Assembly: GCA_027489375.1 (NCBI GenBank)
Contig: JAIXZW010000007.1
Span: forward strand, 1-64,000
Reading direction: 5' to 3'
Length of the DNA: 64,000 nt
From: Paracoccaceae bacterium
GTDB lineage: Bacteria; Pseudomonadota; Alphaproteobacteria; Rhodobacterales; Rhodobacteraceae
The notes under the pieces are model-generated. The model saw nothing but the letters and a program-made list of their open reading frames with translations. It did not search any database and was not told the origin of the DNA. A program made the position numbers and the translations under genes. Of this stretch, positions 8,750 through 17,178 are shown in pieces (the first letter of the stretch is position 1; each line of letters opens with the position of its first letter).

Positions 8750-9385
8750 TCAGCGCGTGCGGATTTCCCCCGCATCCACACGCAGCCGCGTCTCGAAGGC
8801 CTTGCTGATATGCTGCCGCAACGCCTGATAGGCCGCCTCGCCGTCATGCGCCTCGATCGCCGCGATGATCTGGGCATGTTCGGCCAAGGCCACCTCGTCC
8901 CGCCCTTCGGCCGCGAAAGAGGTATTGGCCATCAGCGCCATCGACCGATGCACAAGGTCAAGCTGCTGGACCAGAAAGCGGTTGTGGCTTGCCAGATGGA
9001 TCTGCCGGTGGAACCGCTTGTTCGCACGGCTGAGCAGCTTCGGATCGCCCCCCAGCAGCGCGCGGTCATCCTCGACCATCCCCTTCAGCACACGGATTTC
9101 CTCATCCGTCGCATGCCGCGCCGCGAGCCGCGCCGCCAGGCCTTCCAACTCGGTCCGCACCGCGTAAAGCTCGGCCAACTGGTTGTGGTCAAGCGAGGCG
9201 ACGATCAGGCTCCGCCCGTCCCGCGTCAGCATCGCCTGCGTCTCGAGCCGTTGCAGCGCCTCGCGCACGGGGGTGCGCGACACGCCAAGACGTTCGGCAA
9301 GCTCGGATTCGACCAGCCGGTCGCCGGGCTTGTAAAGCCCCGCTTCGATCGCCTCGAGGATCAGCGTATAGGCATCTTTCTGCAC
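8750..9385 (-). CDS. GntR-family regulator with FCD domain
   Basis: This 211-residue regulator has an N-terminal winged helix (GDRLVESELAERLGVSRTPVREALQRLETQ, residues about 17-47) and a C-terminal all-helical FCD ligand domain (from about residue 75) with conserved Asp, Arg and His positions such as FHRQIHLASHN. The FCD subfamily usually senses small organic acids and represses neighbouring catabolic genes, but here the neighbours (a glycosyltransferase and a HAD phosphatase) do not reveal a ligand. GTG 9385 was chosen because GGGAGG lies eight bases upstream; no ATG in frame is as well placed. Confidence 0.85.
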   Translation of the reverse strand: MQKDAYTLILEAIEAGLYKPGDRLVESELAERLGVSRTPVREALQRLETQAMLTRDGRSLIVASLDHNQLAELYAVRTELEGLAARLAARHATDEEIRVLKGMVEDDRALLGGDPKLLSRANKRFHRQIHLASHNRFLVQQLDLVHRSMALMANTSFAAEGRDEVALAEHAQIIAAIEAHDGEAAYQALRQHISKAFETRLRVDAGEIRTR

Positions 9386-9420
9386 GCGTCCGGCCTCCCG
9401 CCCCGTCCGTCCCCGCTCTT

Positions 9421-9456
9421 GGTGTCGGGATACCGCTGTATACGAAAGCTGACACC
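9421..9456. promoter_or_regulatory. Possible GntR operator
   Basis: A hexamer inverted repeat, GGTGTC ... GACACC, encloses CTGTATACGA, whose GTATAC centre resembles operators of FCD-type GntR proteins. It lies 36-71 bases upstream of the gntR start, where autoregulation would act. Confidence 0.35.
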
Positions 9457-9492
9457 CCGTTTCAACCGGCGCGACGAAAGCGAACCACGCGC

Positions 9493-9514
9493 CAAATTCC
9501 TTCGAAGGAATTTG
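9493..9514. repeat. 22-bp perfect palindrome (CAAATTCC family)
   Basis: Arms CAAATTCC and GGAATTTG flank a TTCGAA centre, a perfect dyad in the divergent gap between the gntR and HAD genes. The same 22-mer occurs at 58561-58582, and the arms occur in swapped order at 36502-36520. Confidence 0.85.
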
Positions 9515-9588
9515 CCCGCAGCAATCCCCCCAATCCCCCCCCAAAACCACCCATTGCCGCCCCCCGCCCCCCGCGCTACCTATGCCCC

Positions 9589-10239
9589 ATGCCACAGCCC
9601 CATTTCTCGCACGTCACCACCTGGGTCTTCGACCTCGACAACACGCTCTACCCGCCCGCCATGCGCCTCTTCGACCAGATCGAGGTCCGCATGACCGACT
9701 GGGTGTCGCGCAAGCTCGGCGTGTCGGAAGCACAGGCCAACCACCTGCGCGCCACCTACTGGCGGCTCCACGGCACCACGCTGGCGGGGCTGATGGCCGA
9801 ACATGCCATCGACCCCTACGATTTCCTGTCGCATGTCCACGACATCGACTTCTCCGCCGTCACACCCGACGCCGCACTCGCCCGCCGCATCGCAGCCCTC
9901 CCCGGCCGCCGCATCGTCTACACCAACGCCGACGCCCCCTACGCCCGCCGCGTGCTGGCGGCCCGTGGCCTGACGGACCTCTTCGACGCGGTCTACGGCA
10001 TCGAACACGCGAATTTCCGCCCCAAACCCGAACGGCAGGCCTTCGAGACGATCTTCGCCCTCGACGCCCTCGCCCCCGCCACGGCGGCGATGTTCGAGGA
10101 TGACGCCCGCAACCTCGCCGCCCCCCACGCGATGGGCATGCGCACCGTCCACATCGCCCCCGAACCCGAACCTGCGCCCCACATCCACCACCACCACGCG
10201 GACCTGTCGGAATTCCTTGGCCAGCTCACCGGCGTCTGA
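9589..10239 (+). CDS. HAD-superfamily hydrolase, pyrimidine 5'-nucleotidase type
   Basis: This 216-residue HAD-IA enzyme has motif I VFDLDNTLY (Asp15 and Asp17), motif II in RRIVYTNAD, Lys in FRPKPERQAF and motif III FEDDARN. The whole sequence fits the SDT1-like pyrimidine 5'-nucleotidase subfamily, which dephosphorylates nucleoside monophosphates in the cytoplasm. A histidine-rich stretch HIHHHH near residue 197 is unusual and may bind metal. No strong ribosome site is visible. Confidence 0.85.
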   Translation: MPQPHFSHVTTWVFDLDNTLYPPAMRLFDQIEVRMTDWVSRKLGVSEAQANHLRATYWRLHGTTLAGLMAEHAIDPYDFLSHVHDIDFSAVTPDAALARRIAALPGRRIVYTNADAPYARRVLAARGLTDLFDAVYGIEHANFRPKPERQAFETIFALDALAPATAAMFEDDARNLAAPHAMGMRTVHIAPEPEPAPHIHHHHADLSEFLGQLTGV

Positions 10240-10338
10240 CCTCACCGCTCCGTGAACGCGACGACCCGCCGCAGCGCAGCCCCCTCGCCTTTGCGCCAGA
10301 AGCCCCCATCTCCCGTCACAGGAAAACCGGAGTCCCAG

Positions 10339-10566
10339 ATGCAAGCTTCCCCCGCCCTCCCCGCCGCTTCCGTCACCCTCCCCGTCCTCGGCCACATTGC
10401 CCGCGACATCGGGCGCGACATCAATGTGGTCTTTTACCTCATCGTCATCGCCCTCACCGCCGTGGTATTGGCGGTCAAAGCCTTCGGCCTCGCCGCCCTC
10501 GTCCTCACCGCCGTGGCGCTGGTGCCGGTGATCTTCGTCCTCCTGCTCTGGGTCACGCTGCCCTGA
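10339..10566 (+). CDS. Small membrane protein, 75 aa, unknown
   Basis: The 75-residue product has an amphipathic N-terminus and two hydrophobic helices (about 31-48, VVFYLIVIALTAVVLAV, and 51-74, LAALVLTAVALVPVIFVLLLW). GGAG lies eight bases before the ATG. The stop codon is eight bases before the UbiH-type gene, which points to co-transcription. It is not recognised as a named family; the composition and spacing argue that it is real. Confidence 0.65.
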   Translation: MQASPALPAASVTLPVLGHIARDIGRDINVVFYLIVIALTAVVLAVKAFGLAALVLTAVALVPVIFVLLLWVTLP

Positions 10567-10573
10567 AAGGCAC

Positions 10574-11773
10574 ATGATGCGCGAAACGACCGATATCCTG
10601 ATCTCCGGCGGGGGCGTCGCGGGCCTCACAGCCGCCGCGGCCTTCGGCTCGGCAGGGTTCTCGGTCGTGATCGTCGACCCCGAACCGCCCGTCACGACGA
10701 TGGAGGCGACGGGCGCCGACCTGCGCTCCACCGCCTTCCTGCAACCCTCGATCCCCGTTCTCGAAGCGGCAGGCCTCTGGCAACGCCTCGCTCCCTTCGC
10801 CGCCCCGCTCCAGATCATGCGGATCATCGACGCGGGTGGCGAAATCCCCGAACCCCGCATCGTCAAGGATTTCGACGCCTCGGACATTTCCGACCAGCCC
10901 TTCGGCTGGAACCTTCCCAACTGGCTCCTGCGCCGCGAAATGTCGGCCCGCCTCGGCGACCTGCCCAACGTCAGCTTCCGCCCCGGCGTGGCCACGACCG
11001 CGCTTCTGACCCGCGAGACCGAGGCGCTCGTCACCCTCTCCGACGGCGCCCGCGTCTCCGCAAAACTCCTGATCGCCGCCGATGGCCGCAACTCCTTCGT
11101 CCGCGACGCCCTCGGCATCCCCGTCAAGACCACGCGCTACGGGCAAAAGGCCCTCGCCTTCGCCGTCACCCACCCGATCCCCCACGCCAATATCTCGACC
11201 GAGATCCACCGCTCCGGCGGCCCCTTCACCCTCGTCCCCCTGCCCGACCGCGACGGCATCCCCTGCTCGGCGGTGGTCTGGATGGAAACCGGCCCAAACG
11301 CCGAACGCCTCGCCGCCCTGCCCGTTGCGGAATTCGAGGCCGAGATGAACACCCGCTCATGCCACATCCTCGGCCCGCTGACGCTGATCAGCCGCCGCAC
11401 GCTCTGGCCGATCATCACCCAGTCGGCAGCCCGCATGTATGGCGAACGCAGCGTCCTGATGGCCGAGGCCGCGCATGTCATGCCCCCCATCGGCGCGCAG
11501 GGGCTGAACATGTCCATCGCCGACCTGAACGCCCTGCTGACACTGGCCGAGGCGAACCGCGCCGATCTCGGCAATGCCGCGATGTGCGAAGCCTATCACC
11601 GCACCCGCCACCTCGACATCACCGCCCGCCTGACGGGGATCGACGCGCTCAACCGCGCCTCGATGATGGGCGGCCAGGCCCTGCGCGACCTCCGCGCCAC
11701 GGCGCTCAATGCCCTCTACTCTGTCGCCCCCGTGCGCAAGACGCTGATGCGCGCAGGGTTGGGCGTGCGCTAG
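10574..11773 (+). CDS. ubiH: UbiH/UbiF/COQ6-family FAD monooxygenase
   Basis: This 399-residue flavoprotein hydroxylase of the ubiquinone ring-modification family has an N-terminal GGGVAGL dinucleotide fold (residues 11-17), AADGRNSFVR (the DG motif), and the C-terminal FAD motif region EAAHVMPPIGAQGLNMSIAD. In the canonical motif the first His is preceded by GDAAH; here it reads AEAAH. Which ring carbon is hydroxylated cannot be told from sequence, since alphaproteobacteria often use broad-specificity UbiL/UbiM variants. Confidence 0.85.
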   Translation: MMRETTDILISGGGVAGLTAAAAFGSAGFSVVIVDPEPPVTTMEATGADLRSTAFLQPSIPVLEAAGLWQRLAPFAAPLQIMRIIDAGGEIPEPRIVKDFDASDISDQPFGWNLPNWLLRREMSARLGDLPNVSFRPGVATTALLTRETEALVTLSDGARVSAKLLIAADGRNSFVRDALGIPVKTTRYGQKALAFAVTHPIPHANISTEIHRSGGPFTLVPLPDRDGIPCSAVVWMETGPNAERLAALPVAEFEAEMNTRSCHILGPLTLISRRTLWPIITQSAARMYGERSVLMAEAAHVMPPIGAQGLNMSIADLNALLTLAEANRADLGNAAMCEAYHRTRHLDITARLTGIDALNRASMMGGQALRDLRATALNALYSVAPVRKTLMRAGLGVR

Positions 11774-11864
11774 GCCCGCGATCCTTCTTGCGAGAAATCC
11801 CGCCCGAACCCGCCCCGCGCCCCGAATCCTCGCAGAAAATCCGTCGGGCGCGGGGGCAAATCGC

Positions 11865-12992
11865 CTAAAGCACCGCCTCCACAGCCTTCTCCAGCCGCGC
11901 CACGGTCGCAGGCACATCCTTCAGCTTGTCCAACCCGAACAGCCCAAGGCGGAAGGTGCGGAATTCCGCCCCCTCGCCCACCTGCAACGGCACGCCCGCC
12001 GCGATCTGCATGCCTTGGGCGCGGAACTTCGAGCCGTTCTGCACATCGCCATCCTCGGTATAGCTCACCACCACACCCGGCGCCTGAAAGCCCTCGGCCG
12101 CGACCGAAGGCACGCCCTTGCCCGCCAGCAGCGCCCGCACCGCGCGGCCCAGCTCCCATTGCGCGGCCTTGGCTTCCGCGAAGCCCATCGCCTTCGTCTC
12201 CAGCATCGCATCGCGGAAGGCCACGATGGCATCCGTGGGCATCGTGGCATGATAGGCATGCCCGCCACCCTCATAGGCCGCCATGATCGCCCGCCACTTC
12301 TTCAGATCAATGGCAAAGGAATTGCTCGTCGTCTCGGCCAACCGCGCCTCGGCCCGTGGCGACATCACCACCACCCCCGCCGAAGGCGAAGCCGACCACC
12401 CCTTCTGCGGGGCCGAGATCAGCACATCCACCCCCGTCGCCGCCATATCCACCCAGACGCAACCGCTGGCGATACAGTCGAGCACCATCAGCGCCCCCAC
12501 CTCATGCGCCGCCTCGGCCATCTTGGCGATGTAATCGTCGGGCAGGATCAACCCCGCGCTCGTCTCCACATGCGGGGCAAAGACCGCCTCCGGCTTCACC
12601 TCGCGGATCTTGGCCACCACCTCCTCGATCGGCGGCGGGGCATAGGGCGCCCGCGCCCCGTTCCCCGTCTGCCGCGCCATCACCACGGTCGTCGCCTGCG
12701 TAAACCCGCCCGCCTCGAAAATCTGCGTCCAGCGATAGGAAAACCACCCGTTCCGCACGATCAGGACCGAGCCTTGCCCGAACTGCCGCGCCACCGCCTC
12801 CATCGCATAGGTCCCGCCCCCCGGCACCAGCGCGACCGCCGAGCCGTGATAGACCTCCTTCAAGAGCGCCGAGACATCCCGCATCACCCCCTGAAACCGC
12901 GCCGACATATGGTTCAGCGACCGGTCGGTGAACACGACCGAGAATTCCTGCAACCCTTCGGGGTCGATATGCGCATGCGGCAGCGTGGTCAT
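11865..12992 (-). CDS. Class V aminotransferase (serine-glyoxylate/alanine-glyoxylate type)
   Basis: This PLP enzyme of 375 residues belongs to the class V fold. The Schiff-base lysine is Lys197 in SAPQKGWSASPSAG, the phosphate-binding PGGGTYAMEAVARQ is near residue 55, and the pyridine-ring aspartate is in LVLDCIASGC. The family transfers amino groups from serine, alanine or aspartate to glyoxylate. The two Lrp genes immediately upstream could control it. The start at 12992 has GGGAGG. The C-terminus (FRLGLFGLDKL) is complete. Confidence 0.88.
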   Translation of the reverse strand: MTTLPHAHIDPEGLQEFSVVFTDRSLNHMSARFQGVMRDVSALLKEVYHGSAVALVPGGGTYAMEAVARQFGQGSVLIVRNGWFSYRWTQIFEAGGFTQATTVVMARQTGNGARAPYAPPPIEEVVAKIREVKPEAVFAPHVETSAGLILPDDYIAKMAEAAHEVGALMVLDCIASGCVWVDMAATGVDVLISAPQKGWSASPSAGVVVMSPRAEARLAETTSNSFAIDLKKWRAIMAAYEGGGHAYHATMPTDAIVAFRDAMLETKAMGFAEAKAAQWELGRAVRALLAGKGVPSVAAEGFQAPGVVVSYTEDGDVQNGSKFRAQGMQIAAGVPLQVGEGAEFRTFRLGLFGLDKLKDVPATVARLEKAVEAVL

Positions 12993-13094
12993 TGATGGTC
13001 CCTCCCAAGACTTTCCCCGAATATGGCGCAGCCACCGCCCAAGAACAGCCCGTTTGCGACAAGCGCCGCAGCTTTTCACCACGGCCCGCCCGCT

Positions 13095-13157
13095 CTTTCA
13101 TCTGTTCCCAAATATCCTCGGGGGTCCGGGGGCAGACAGCCCCCGGCGGCCCGCCGC
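13095..13157 (+). repeat. Palindromic repeat locus B (single)
   Basis: The core CAAATATCCTCGGGGG (13109-13124) is followed by the hairpin CCGGGGGC (13126-13133), loop AGACA, GCCCCCGG (13139-13146). It lies between an Lrp gene and the aminotransferase, both on the minus strand, so the element is antisense to its neighbours. Confidence 0.85.
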
Positions 13158-13628
13158 CTAGCCGAGCGGCCCCGGCCTGCGCTCCTCGGTCAAAAGCACG
13201 TTGGCCTCCACGTTCCCCACCCCCGGCAAGGTCATGATCCGCCGCCGCAAGACGCGCTCGAAATCCGCGATGTCCCGCGCCACGACCCGCAGGCGGTAAT
13301 CGAACAGCCCCAAGACGTGCTGCACCACCTGCACCTCCGGTATCGCCATCACCGCCCGCTCGAAATCCTCCAAACTCACCCGCCCCCGCGTCGCAAGCTT
13401 CACCCCAAGGAACACCGTCACCCCGAACCCCAGCGCCGCGCGGTCCACATCGACCTGCACCCCCGCCAGCACCCCCGCCTCCTCCAGCCGCTTCACCCGC
13501 CGCCATGCCGCGGGTTGGCTGATCCCGAACCGCCGCCCCAACTCGCCCGCCGAAACCCCCGCCTCCAGCGCCAAAGCCCGCAGGATCGCACGGTCCACAT
13601 CATCCAGATCAATCACGCCAGCGGTCAT
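13158..13628 (-). CDS. Lrp/AsnC-family regulator (distal of two)
   Basis: This 156-residue Lrp/AsnC protein has an N-terminal helix-turn-helix (LRALALEAGVSAGELGRRFGISQPAAWRRVKRLEEAGVL) and a C-terminal RAM ligand/oligomerisation domain (about 70-150). Such proteins form octamers that sense amino acids. Its ATG overlaps the stop codon of the second lrp gene by four bases, so the two are translated in tandem and may form mixed oligomers. Likely targets are the adjacent aminotransferase and ilvC. Confidence 0.9.
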   Translation of the reverse strand: MTAGVIDLDDVDRAILRALALEAGVSAGELGRRFGISQPAAWRRVKRLEEAGVLAGVQVDVDRAALGFGVTVFLGVKLATRGRVSLEDFERAVMAIPEVQVVQHVLGLFDYRLRVVARDIADFERVLRRRIMTLPGVGNVEANVLLTEERRPGPLG

Positions 13629-14083
13629 AGCGGCAGCGCCTCCGCATCCTTCACGGTGGCGATCAGCATCAGCGCATCCACCTCGGCGATATGCGGCAGG
13701 CCCAAAATCCGCTGCCGGTAAACCTCCTGATAATGCGCCATATCCCGCGCGATCACGTTCAGCCGCACATCGACCCGCCCCAGAAACGTCTCGATCGCCA
13801 CCACCTCAGGCACCCCCCGCGCCGCCGCAATGAAATCGTCAAAGGCCCGCGGGTCCGTCTTGTCGAGCGTGAAGCGCAAGCTCACCTCCACCTCATACCC
13901 GAGCCGCCGCCAGTCGACCCGCGCCCGCTCCGCGCGGATCACCCCCGCCTCGCGCAGCCGCTCCAGCCGCCGCCACAGCGTCGCCGCCGTCACCCCCGCC
14001 CGCTCGGCCAGCTCCGCGCGGGGAAGGGCCGGATCGGCAAGGTAATGCCGCAGCACCCTGCGGTCCGTATCGTCAAGCTGCAT
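13625..14083 (-). CDS. Lrp/AsnC-family regulator (proximal of two)
   Basis: This is a second Lrp/AsnC paralogue, 152 residues, with HTH LADPALPRAELAERAGVTAATLWRRLERLREAG and a RAM domain containing VPEVVAIETFLGRVDVRLNVIARD. It is divergent from ilvC with a 128-base shared control region that holds two inverted repeats. That arrangement suggests self-regulation and control of branched-chain amino acid synthesis. It is only moderately similar to its neighbour, so the pair is not a recent duplication. Confidence 0.9.
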   Translation of the reverse strand: MQLDDTDRRVLRHYLADPALPRAELAERAGVTAATLWRRLERLREAGVIRAERARVDWRRLGYEVEVSLRFTLDKTDPRAFDDFIAAARGVPEVVAIETFLGRVDVRLNVIARDMAHYQEVYRQRILGLPHIAEVDALMLIATVKDAEALPL

Positions 14084-14085
14084 GA

Positions 14086-15234
<1,149 letters not shown>

Positions 15235-15260
15235 TGTTTCGTTAGGGTTGAAAAAGAGAG

Positions 15261-15292
15261 GCCGGCCCGAGAGGGCCGGCTTTCTTGGTTTT
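15261..15292 (+). terminator. Intrinsic terminator after ilvC
   Basis: Stem GCCGGCCC/GGGCCGGC encloses loop GAGA, followed by TTTCTTGGTTTTC. It starts 27 bases after the stop codon and marks the left edge of the AT-rich insert. Confidence 0.9.
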
Positions 15293-15380
15293 CTAGAAGC
15301 GTTTTATTGATGAACTTTACTATCGGGGCGTGTTCTGGAAAACTACCTATTACCAGACGTTCGACTAGGAGAAAGCACAA

Positions 15381-16322
15381 GTGAGTACGAGTATTGTCGC
15401 TGAGTCAGACCTCTTTCGTGAGCCCCAACGCACTACACTTGGCCTCTACATCGGGTTAAAAGAGGGTGCGGAAATCGACCTCAGGGTCGCAGCAAAGGCA
15501 GCCTTGTCTTTTGACGATTTCTTGCGTGCGTTCATTGAAGAAGTTGAGCCAAGTGCACCAGTAGAAATAACCTTAATCAAGGGAGATACTGGCAGCCTCA
15601 ATTTACTGTCGTCATTAAGCGCAAAGGTTTCCAAGAAAACTCTAGTAGCTTTGACGATCTTTGCCGGTGGTTGGATTGCGAGCCAAATCGCTTCGTATAC
15701 GTTCGCGGCGGTTCTTGATTACCTGAAAGACAACCTAACGGATGAACAAAAGCTTGAGTTAAGTGAAGCAGACATCGAAAAGATGGCGCTAGCATGCCTC
15801 AAAGCTACAGCGAATAGCAAAATCATTGAAAAGAAGGACGAAATTTCTGAGACGCTGTCACAGGATCAAAGTGTAACTGGCGTAGGTGTAACAATAGGCA
15901 TCGAAAAGACGCCAAAACATTTCTTGCCTCGAGAAAAGTTTAGTGGCGTTGGGGGCCTTCTGAGAACCGTAAACGTAACAGAAACTGGTGCAGAAACGCG
16001 CACACTTGAGACAACTGCCGATCTGATCCTTACTGAACCTGTCCTAATTGACAAACCACGAAAGTGGCGTTTCCTCCTTGGGCGTCAAGAAGTGTCGGCG
16101 GCCGTATCTGACGAAGTGTTTCGGCAGAAGGCACTTCAAGGCAAACTAGGCATCCAGATTTCACAGGGAATAGTCATTCGAGCAGTGCTGGCGACAACCG
16201 AAGAGCAGTTGGAACCAAACCTCTGGAAGCCCGTAAAGTATGAATTAAAGAATGTCATTAGCTGGAAAGCTGAACCCTCACAAATATCCTTAATCGCTCC
16301 AGACACGGAGGAGCAAGAATGA
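15381..16322 (+). CDS. Orphan protein, 313 aa, low-GC, single hydrophobic segment
   Basis: I do not recognise this protein. It has one hydrophobic stretch (about residues 91-115, TLVALTIFAGGWIASQIASYTFAAVL) splitting a mixed N-terminal domain (YIGLKEGAEIDLRVAAKAALSF) from a longer C-terminal region rich in charged and beta-type sequence. Base composition falls to roughly half G+C, and AT-ending codons (TTA, ATA, AGA) appear that neighbouring genes almost never use, so it was acquired by transfer. Its own terminator lies at 16547. The 3' end overlaps a convergent small ORF by 33 bases. The soluble-membrane-soluble layout resembles accessory or defence-associated orphans, but nothing identifies a function. 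Confidence 0.8.
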   Translation: MSTSIVAESDLFREPQRTTLGLYIGLKEGAEIDLRVAAKAALSFDDFLRAFIEEVEPSAPVEITLIKGDTGSLNLLSSLSAKVSKKTLVALTIFAGGWIASQIASYTFAAVLDYLKDNLTDEQKLELSEADIEKMALACLKATANSKIIEKKDEISETLSQDQSVTGVGVTIGIEKTPKHFLPREKFSGVGGLLRTVNVTETGAETRTLETTADLILTEPVLIDKPRKWRFLLGRQEVSAAVSDEVFRQKALQGKLGIQISQGIVIRAVLATTEEQLEPNLWKPVKYELKNVISWKAEPSQISLIAPDTEEQE

Positions 16323-16472
16323 AACAATGAGAACAAGTCCAGCCACCGCAACGCTTGCCCAAACTCCCAGTGTGGACCGCACAACCAACAGAACGATCAA
16401 CAGCAGAAGGACTGCAAGCGCAGGCTGCTTCCAGCCACTTAGCACAACCAGAAAGTCCTCACTACGCTTCAT
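16290..16472 (-). CDS. Possible small membrane protein, 60 aa
   Basis: The 60-residue product starts with MKRSEDF and has two strongly hydrophobic helices (about 17-30, PALAVLLLLIVLLV, and 33-56, TLGVWASVAVAGLVLIVSFLLL), ending RVWSD. A perfect TATACT -10 box lies about 38 bases upstream on the minus strand, which supports expression. It overlaps the end of the 313-aa gene tail to tail. The ribosome site is weak (GGTG four bases away). It could be a small membrane toxin, an immunity-type partner or a chance ORF. Confidence 0.42.
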   Translation of the reverse strand: MKRSEDFLVVLSGWKQPALAVLLLLIVLLVVRSTLGVWASVAVAGLVLIVSFLLLRVWSD

Positions 16473-16509
16473 CTCACCATCGCCCGCTGGCCCGCGCTTC
16501 GTGAACTTT

Positions 16510-16515
16510 AGTATA
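16510..16515 (-). promoter_or_regulatory. -10 box for the small membrane ORF
   Basis: TATACT on the minus strand is one base from the ideal -10. The best upstream partner, TTGTTC, sits 19 bases away, which is longer than preferred. Confidence 0.35.
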
Positions 16516-16546
16516 GAGCTTTTTATTGAGAAACGAACAAGATTGG

Positions 16547-16578
16547 CACCTTCTCTTGGCAGAGAGGGTGTTTTTTTT
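16547..16578 (+). terminator. Strong intrinsic terminator of the AT-rich insert
   Basis: A 10-bp stem (CACCTTCTCT with AGAGAGGGTG, one wobble) with loop TGGC is followed by eight T residues. It is the most canonical terminator in the window and the only clear end for the 313-aa gene, 225 bases after its stop codon. This implies a long 3' UTR that covers the antisense small ORF. Confidence 0.88.
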
Positions 16579-16684
16579 GCGGAAACTCCGTAAAAGTGCG
16601 TAGGGTGCGCACTGCGGACCTCGACTGGCAAACCCAACCTGCCAAATCTACTTCCCGCTACGTCCAAGGCGCGCGGATTGCCCA

Positions 16685-16701
16685 CCCCCCCCCCCCCCCC
16701 C
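16685..16701 (+). repeat. Run of 17 C residues
   Basis: An uninterrupted C17 tract is followed by ctatcttt and a second C7 run. It lies at the right edge of the low-GC insert, about 130 bases upstream of the 55-aa ORF. Such a tract is prone to slippage in replication and to sequencing error. Confidence 0.85.
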
Positions 16702-16832
16702 TATCTTTCCCCCCCGAAAAGGCGCATACCCTCCCCACGCCCCCTCACTCCCCAGGGCGCAATCCCGAACCTCGGTGGCCGGCCCGCTCTGGCCCCCCGT
16801 CGTCGTCCGGTCTGACCCCGAAAGGACGACCC

Positions 16833-17000
16833 ATGGGTATCTCGACCCCCAAGCCGAAATTCGATCTCGCCGCCTTCCTCGCCGAACCGGCCTCGGCCAA
16901 GTCGCGCAAACGGCCCACATGGCACCGCCAGATGCCCCGCCCCGAGGCCGAGGATGCCGCCGAAGACAGCGTGACCGGAACCGACAGCTCCGAAAGCTGA
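16833..17000 (+). CDS. Small hypothetical protein, 55 aa
   Basis: This is a short hydrophilic product, beginning MGISTPKPKFDLAAFLAEP and ending in an acidic serine-rich tail, with a central basic block KSRKRPTWHRQMPRP. AAAGGA lies seven bases before the ATG, and codon use matches the host rather than the adjacent insert. There is no recognised family, and disorder is likely. A hairpin after the stop (GGGTGTG/CACACCC, 17042-17062) could end the transcript. Confidence 0.55.
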   Translation: MGISTPKPKFDLAAFLAEPASAKSRKRPTWHRQMPRPEAEDAAEDSVTGTDSSES

Positions 17001-17041
17001 CCGCAGGCCCTTCGGGGCCAGCGCGGCCCCGCGGGCGGTGC

Positions 17042-17144
17042 GGGTGTGACGGTGCCACACCCCGCGCGCCGTCCTGACCCATGCGCGCCAGCCCCCCGGC
17101 CAACGGGGGGCAAGTGATCCTGCGTCTGCATCAGGTGTGCATCC
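17042..17144. other. Convergent intergenic segment with hairpins and a shared 26-bp motif
   Basis: It contains hairpin GGGTGTG/CACACCC (17042-17062), hairpin GCCCCCCG/CGGGGGGC (17091-17112; likely glmM 3' end), and a 26-bp sequence at 17119-17144 starting CCTGCGTCTGCATCA. That sequence recurs with few changes at 42355-42380. Confidence 0.6.
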
Positions 17145-17178
17145 GCGCCCCGCCTGAAATCGGGGGGCGCGGGGGCGG

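Noticed and set aside
16327..16593. 88-aa plus-strand ORF after the 313-aa gene
   Set aside because: It reads through the strong terminator at 16547-16578 and has no ribosome site or protein-like composition.
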